Below are positions 61,752 to 64,000 of a stretch of DNA of 64,000 nt, piece by piece. The DNA is from JANQJA01 sp965267485. Its GTDB lineage: Bacteria; Pseudomonadota; Gammaproteobacteria; Pseudomonadales; Azotimanducaceae. The translations under genes and the position numbers were made by a program. The number at the start of each line of letters is the position of its first letter. Within the stretch, counting starts at the first letter, position 1. The stretch lies in NCBI GenBank assembly GCA_965267485.1, contig OZ254080.1, positions 4,154,001 to 4,218,000 on the forward strand, in the 5' to 3' direction. The notes beneath the pieces are model-generated. The model saw only the letters and a program-made list of their open reading frames with translations. It searched no databases and was not told where the DNA came from.

Positions 61752-61851
61752 AATGGATCATCCGTGATCGTTTTGACTCATGAAAGAATCGTAAACGATC
61801 ATAAAGGATCATTCAAGAACTTTTTGAATCAAGAATGATTCACTCGCGAGG
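61752..61851. promoter_or_regulatory. divergent control region with repeated ATCAT boxes
   Basis: GGATCAT at 61755, CGATCAT at 61796, GGATCAT at 61806 and the mirror AATGATT near 61834 lie in the 127-bp gap between two divergent small regulators. They are probable binding sites for the repressor-like protein. Confidence 0.45.
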
Positions 61852-61859
61852 TCAAGGCT

Positions 61860-62075
61860 GTGATACGCATCCTTTTCAAACAGGCGCTGGATGAGAAGTC
61901 CTTCAAGGAAGGTCGCCGCATCACGCTGAACGAGGTCAGTGAGGCAACGGGGATCTCACGACCAACGTTGACCAGGATTTCAAACGTGCCGGGTTACAAC
62001 ACGAACACGGATACGATTAGCGCCTTGTGTGATTACTTTGAGATTGAGCCGGGTGAATTGCTTAAGAAGGTGTGA
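61860..62075 (+). CDS. XRE/Cro-like regulator
   Basis: 71 residues from GTG at 61860. Helix-turn-helix ITLNEVSEATGISRPTLTRI followed by TDTISALCDYFEIEPGELLKKV, the standard Cro/C1 layout. Divergent from the excisionase and integrase genes, so a likely repressor of them. Confidence 0.88.
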   Translation: MIRILFKQALDEKSFKEGRRITLNEVSEATGISRPTLTRISNVPGYNTNTDTISALCDYFEIEPGELLKKV

Positions 62076-62201
62076 GCTTTGGGCGCAAGTTGGGCACGGT
62101 TTGGGCACAAGGAGTCGCGAGAGGAAAGACTGGCTCTCGCCATTTCGCTTCGCGAATTGGCTGCCGCCCTTCATGTTTGCGCTTCGCGCAAGCCATGAAG
62201 T

Positions 62202-62278
62202 TGGTAGCTACGGGTGGACTTGAACCACCGACCCCAGCATTATGAATGCTGTGCTCTAACCAACTGAGCTACGTAGCC
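62202..62278 (-). tRNA. tRNA-Met (CAT), elongator type
   Basis: 77 nt with encoded CCA. Acceptor GGCTACG pairs with CGTAGCT (one G-U pair), D arm TAGCTCAGTTGGTTAGAGC, anticodon arm GCATTCATAATGC (loop TTCATAA, anticodon CAT), T arm GGTGGTTCAAGTCCACC. Its 3' end faces the integrase module, the usual arrangement when a tRNA is the integration target. No second copy of its 3' end is in the window. Confidence 0.96.
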
Positions 62279-62326
62279 ACAGGACCTTCAATGGGACGCG
62301 GATTCTCGCGACAAAAGGCTGGTGTG

Positions 62327-63379
62327 TCAAGAATCTGGAGCCGCCGGAAGCAGGTTGCATTGCGACAGCAGGGGGCGAAGCGCCTCGACGTGGCGGGCGA
62401 GAGCACCGCGGCCCGCCTCCAACTGCGTGTCACGGGCGATCTGCCAGTTGCGGTAGGCGGGCGGCATCACATCCGCGAGCAGTCGCTCAATGCGAAGGAT
62501 GCGCGGGTGAAGCTCGTAGTGCCTCGCATTCAGCGAAGCCGCCCAGCGCTGGATCCTTCCGACAAAGTACTCCCTGACGACTGAATCCAGAATGTCAGCC
62601 TTCGGCGTCGGCATGCCCTCGAAGCAGAGCGCCCGGCGCTCGATCCGATCGCGCACGACGCCAGACGCTGCGCCCAGCTTTTCGTCGATCAGTGCCCAGG
62701 CCGCCAGTTGTTTGCCGCCCGAGCCGCGCCGGATCACGTCCAGCTGGTGCTCGAGGCGGGACGAATCAATGGCAAGGTCGCCCGCTCGCCAGCCCTCGAT
62801 GTCGTCAGCGAGCTGCGACAACGCGAGCATCAGCTCTGGCACCTCACCAAATGTCTCTGGCAGTGGATCGTTGCCGCGCTGCCAGTACTCCCGGAACTCA
62901 TCGCCGCCCAGCGTCGCCTGCCAGATCACCAGCGGCAAGTCCCGGCGCTTCGCCTCGAGAACGCGCCCAAGGTCGGCCGCCAGGTCCGGATAGTCCTCGT
63001 CGATGGCCTCGAGACATTCATCACCGGCAGACAGGAACCTGATCTCGTAGACCAGACGCTGACTCGGCTGGGCCAGCCGGCCCAGGCTGCTGTTTCGTTC
63101 GGCGACCAGCTGTTGCAGCTCGCAGCGACCGATTCTGAGGTACTCCAGGATGTCGATGGATTCCCGGGCCGGTTCGAGACGGATATCGCGGGCGGCTGGC
63201 AGTCGCGGATAGCGGTTCGGGACAACAGCATGGGAGCCCTGCTCCAGCACCCGCTCCAGCCTCACGAGATATTCATCCAGGTCCGCAGCCGGCCCGGTAC
63301 GCGCGCATCCGGACGCGAGGATCAAAAGGAGAAGGGCCGCGATGCAGGCTCGCGTGAACATGATCGACTGCGTTGTCAC
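62327..63379 (-). CDS. DUF3080-type lipoprotein
   Basis: 350 residues. Lipoprotein signal LLLLILASGC (cysteine at about 25). GRCELQQLVAERNSSLGRLAQPSQRLVYEIRF is the block I associate with the gammaproteobacterial DUF3080 family. Mostly helical, otherwise without known function. ATG at 63379 or 63361. First clear core gene right of the tRNA. Confidence 0.82.
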   Translation of the reverse strand: MTTQSIMFTRACIAALLLLILASGCARTGPAADLDEYLVRLERVLEQGSHAVVPNRYPRLPAARDIRLEPARESIDILEYLRIGRCELQQLVAERNSSLGRLAQPSQRLVYEIRFLSAGDECLEAIDEDYPDLAADLGRVLEAKRRDLPLVIWQATLGGDEFREYWQRGNDPLPETFGEVPELMLALSQLADDIEGWRAGDLAIDSSRLEHQLDVIRRGSGGKQLAAWALIDEKLGAASGVVRDRIERRALCFEGMPTPKADILDSVVREYFVGRIQRWAASLNARHYELHPRILRIERLLADVMPPAYRNWQIARDTQLEAGRGALARHVEALRPLLSQCNLLPAAPDS

Positions 63380-63423
63380 CGTGGTCTGGATTGAAGCCCG
63401 AGATTACCACGGCCTATAACGCA

Positions 63424-63458
63424 AATCGGCCAGCCCCCTTGTGGGGAGCTGGCCGATT
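63424..63458 (-). terminator. strong hairpin downstream of the small secreted protein gene
   Basis: AATCGGCCAGC ... GCTGGCCGATT with inner CCCC/GGGG gives an almost uninterrupted 15-pair stem 27 bp after the stop at 63485. There is no T-run, so it may be a weak or Rho-aided terminator. Confidence 0.7.
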
Positions 63459-63484
63459 CAAACTCGCAGCCCTAACAGATCAGA

Positions 63485-63769
63485 TCAGGCGCGATCTTTG
63501 TAGACGCGAAGGTTCTCGTTGAACTCACTCGCGACCTTCTGCATCTCTGCCACCATGATGTTGTGACGGCGGTCGCTGACGCGGCAGGACTCGAGGTAAG
63601 ACTCGCTCGCCTTGATGAAGGCATCGACTTCTTTCTTGGCCTTGAACATGTCAGCCGCAGAGGCGCTGGTGCCATCGGGAATTGCAGGCTTTGCGGGCTC
63701 GTCGCAATCAGCAAGGGCAGCACCCGAGAGAGAAGCGGCGAATACGAAGGCGATCATCTTTGCTTTCAT
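63485..63769 (-). CDS. small secreted helical protein
   Basis: 94 residues from ATG at 63769 (AGGAG upstream). Signal peptide MKAKMIAFVFAASLSGAALA, then one cysteine and a charged helical region (ADMFKAKKEVDAFIKASESY, VAEMQKVASEFNENLRVYKD) with a second cysteine. Periplasmic by signal; no family recognised. Confidence 0.78.
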   Translation of the reverse strand: MKAKMIAFVFAASLSGAALADCDEPAKPAIPDGTSASAADMFKAKKEVDAFIKASESYLESCRVSDRRHNIMVAEMQKVASEFNENLRVYKDRA

Positions 63770-63854
63770 AAATAACTCCTGTTGAGCTGTTGAGGTTTTG
63801 TCTTTCAATTATCGGCGCGCTTCGCGGCGACCTGAGTAAACTTTGGTAAACGTT

Positions 63855-64000
63855 CTATGAAGCCATGCGAAGCGGTGCATTCGATGCAACGCCTGCGTCA
63901 TCGACCGTGAAGAACGCCATCAACTCCTGCAGATGACGGGCTTCTTCACCCATGGATGAGCTCGCATGGTTGACCTCATCGACCATGTGCGCAGTCTGAC
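63855..64000 (-). CDS. methyl-accepting chemotaxis protein, C-terminal end
   Basis: Open from the window edge to TAG at 63855: MVDEVNHASSSMGEEARHLQ, then ELMAFFTVDDAG. This is the last signalling helix and tail of a chemoreceptor (the usual ... LQ.LV..F pattern). The rest lies beyond the window. Confidence 0.8.
   Translation of the reverse strand, partial: QTAHMVDEVNHASSSMGEEARHLQELMAFFTVDDAGVASNAPLRMAS

Noticed and set aside
1..64000. CRISPR arrays, rRNA genes and riboswitches
   Set aside because: I looked for regularly spaced repeats and for conserved RNA blocks and saw none. The repeats present are gene-derived duplications or IS ends.

Overview
This window looks like a gammaproteobacterial chromosome, probably from an environmental hydrocarbon or lipid degrader. 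The right edge (62.2-64 kb) carries ordinary core genes: a complete tRNA-Met, a DUF3080-type lipoprotein, a small secreted protein and a chemoreceptor tail. Everything to the left of the tRNA-Met 3' end is accessory DNA full of insertion sequences, gene remnants and duplications. The taxonomic call rests on gene types only and is an inference.

Layout. 1-3.4 kb: an RND efflux permease and the 3' part of its adaptor gene. 3.4-14.5 kb: a mobile-element patchwork (IS3-type remnant, truncated and complete IS91-type elements, IS66, IS256-type remnant) around a TonB-dependent receptor, a DarT-like ADP-ribosyltransferase and a tRNA-Phe 3' remnant. 14.5-54.8 kb: a large catabolic region. 55.0-57.4 kb: an IS256 element inside a P450 remnant, then the 5' part of the same adaptor gene and the tail of a divergent MarR gene. 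57.4-62.2 kb: an integrative-element end with an IS91-type remnant, a tyrosine integrase split by an IS21 element, an excisionase-like gene, a small repressor-like gene and the tRNA-Met target.

The catabolic region encodes two intact cytochrome P450s, a ferredoxin, two Baeyer-Villiger type monooxygenases, LLM flavin oxidoreductases, alcohol dehydrogenases, SDRs, amidohydrolases, thioesterases and a compact run of acyl-CoA dehydrogenase (two), MaoC hydratase, thiolase-like SCP-x/Ltp2-type lyase, DUF35 protein and acyl-CoA ligase (36.7-43.2 kb). That run resembles the actinobacterial igr module that removes the last three carbons of a sterol side chain. I infer that the region activates a bulky hydrophobic acid as a CoA thioester, shortens a branched side chain by retro-aldol cleavage and opens ring ketones by Baeyer-Villiger oxidation. 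The substrate cannot be read from the sequence. A recurring 14-bp palindrome close to GTAAGCnnGCwTAC in promoter gaps suggests one shared regulator.

The region is also decaying and has been duplicated. Remnants of acyl-CoA dehydrogenases, SDRs, P450s, ferredoxin, crotonase, LLM and flavin monooxygenase genes lie beside intact relatives. A 276-bp near-perfect palindrome joins two amidohydrolase gene starts head to head. A TetR-adaptor-RND operon sits between direct repeats made of P450 and monooxygenase 3' ends. The whole 53-kb block is bracketed by 235-bp direct copies of one adaptor-gene segment.
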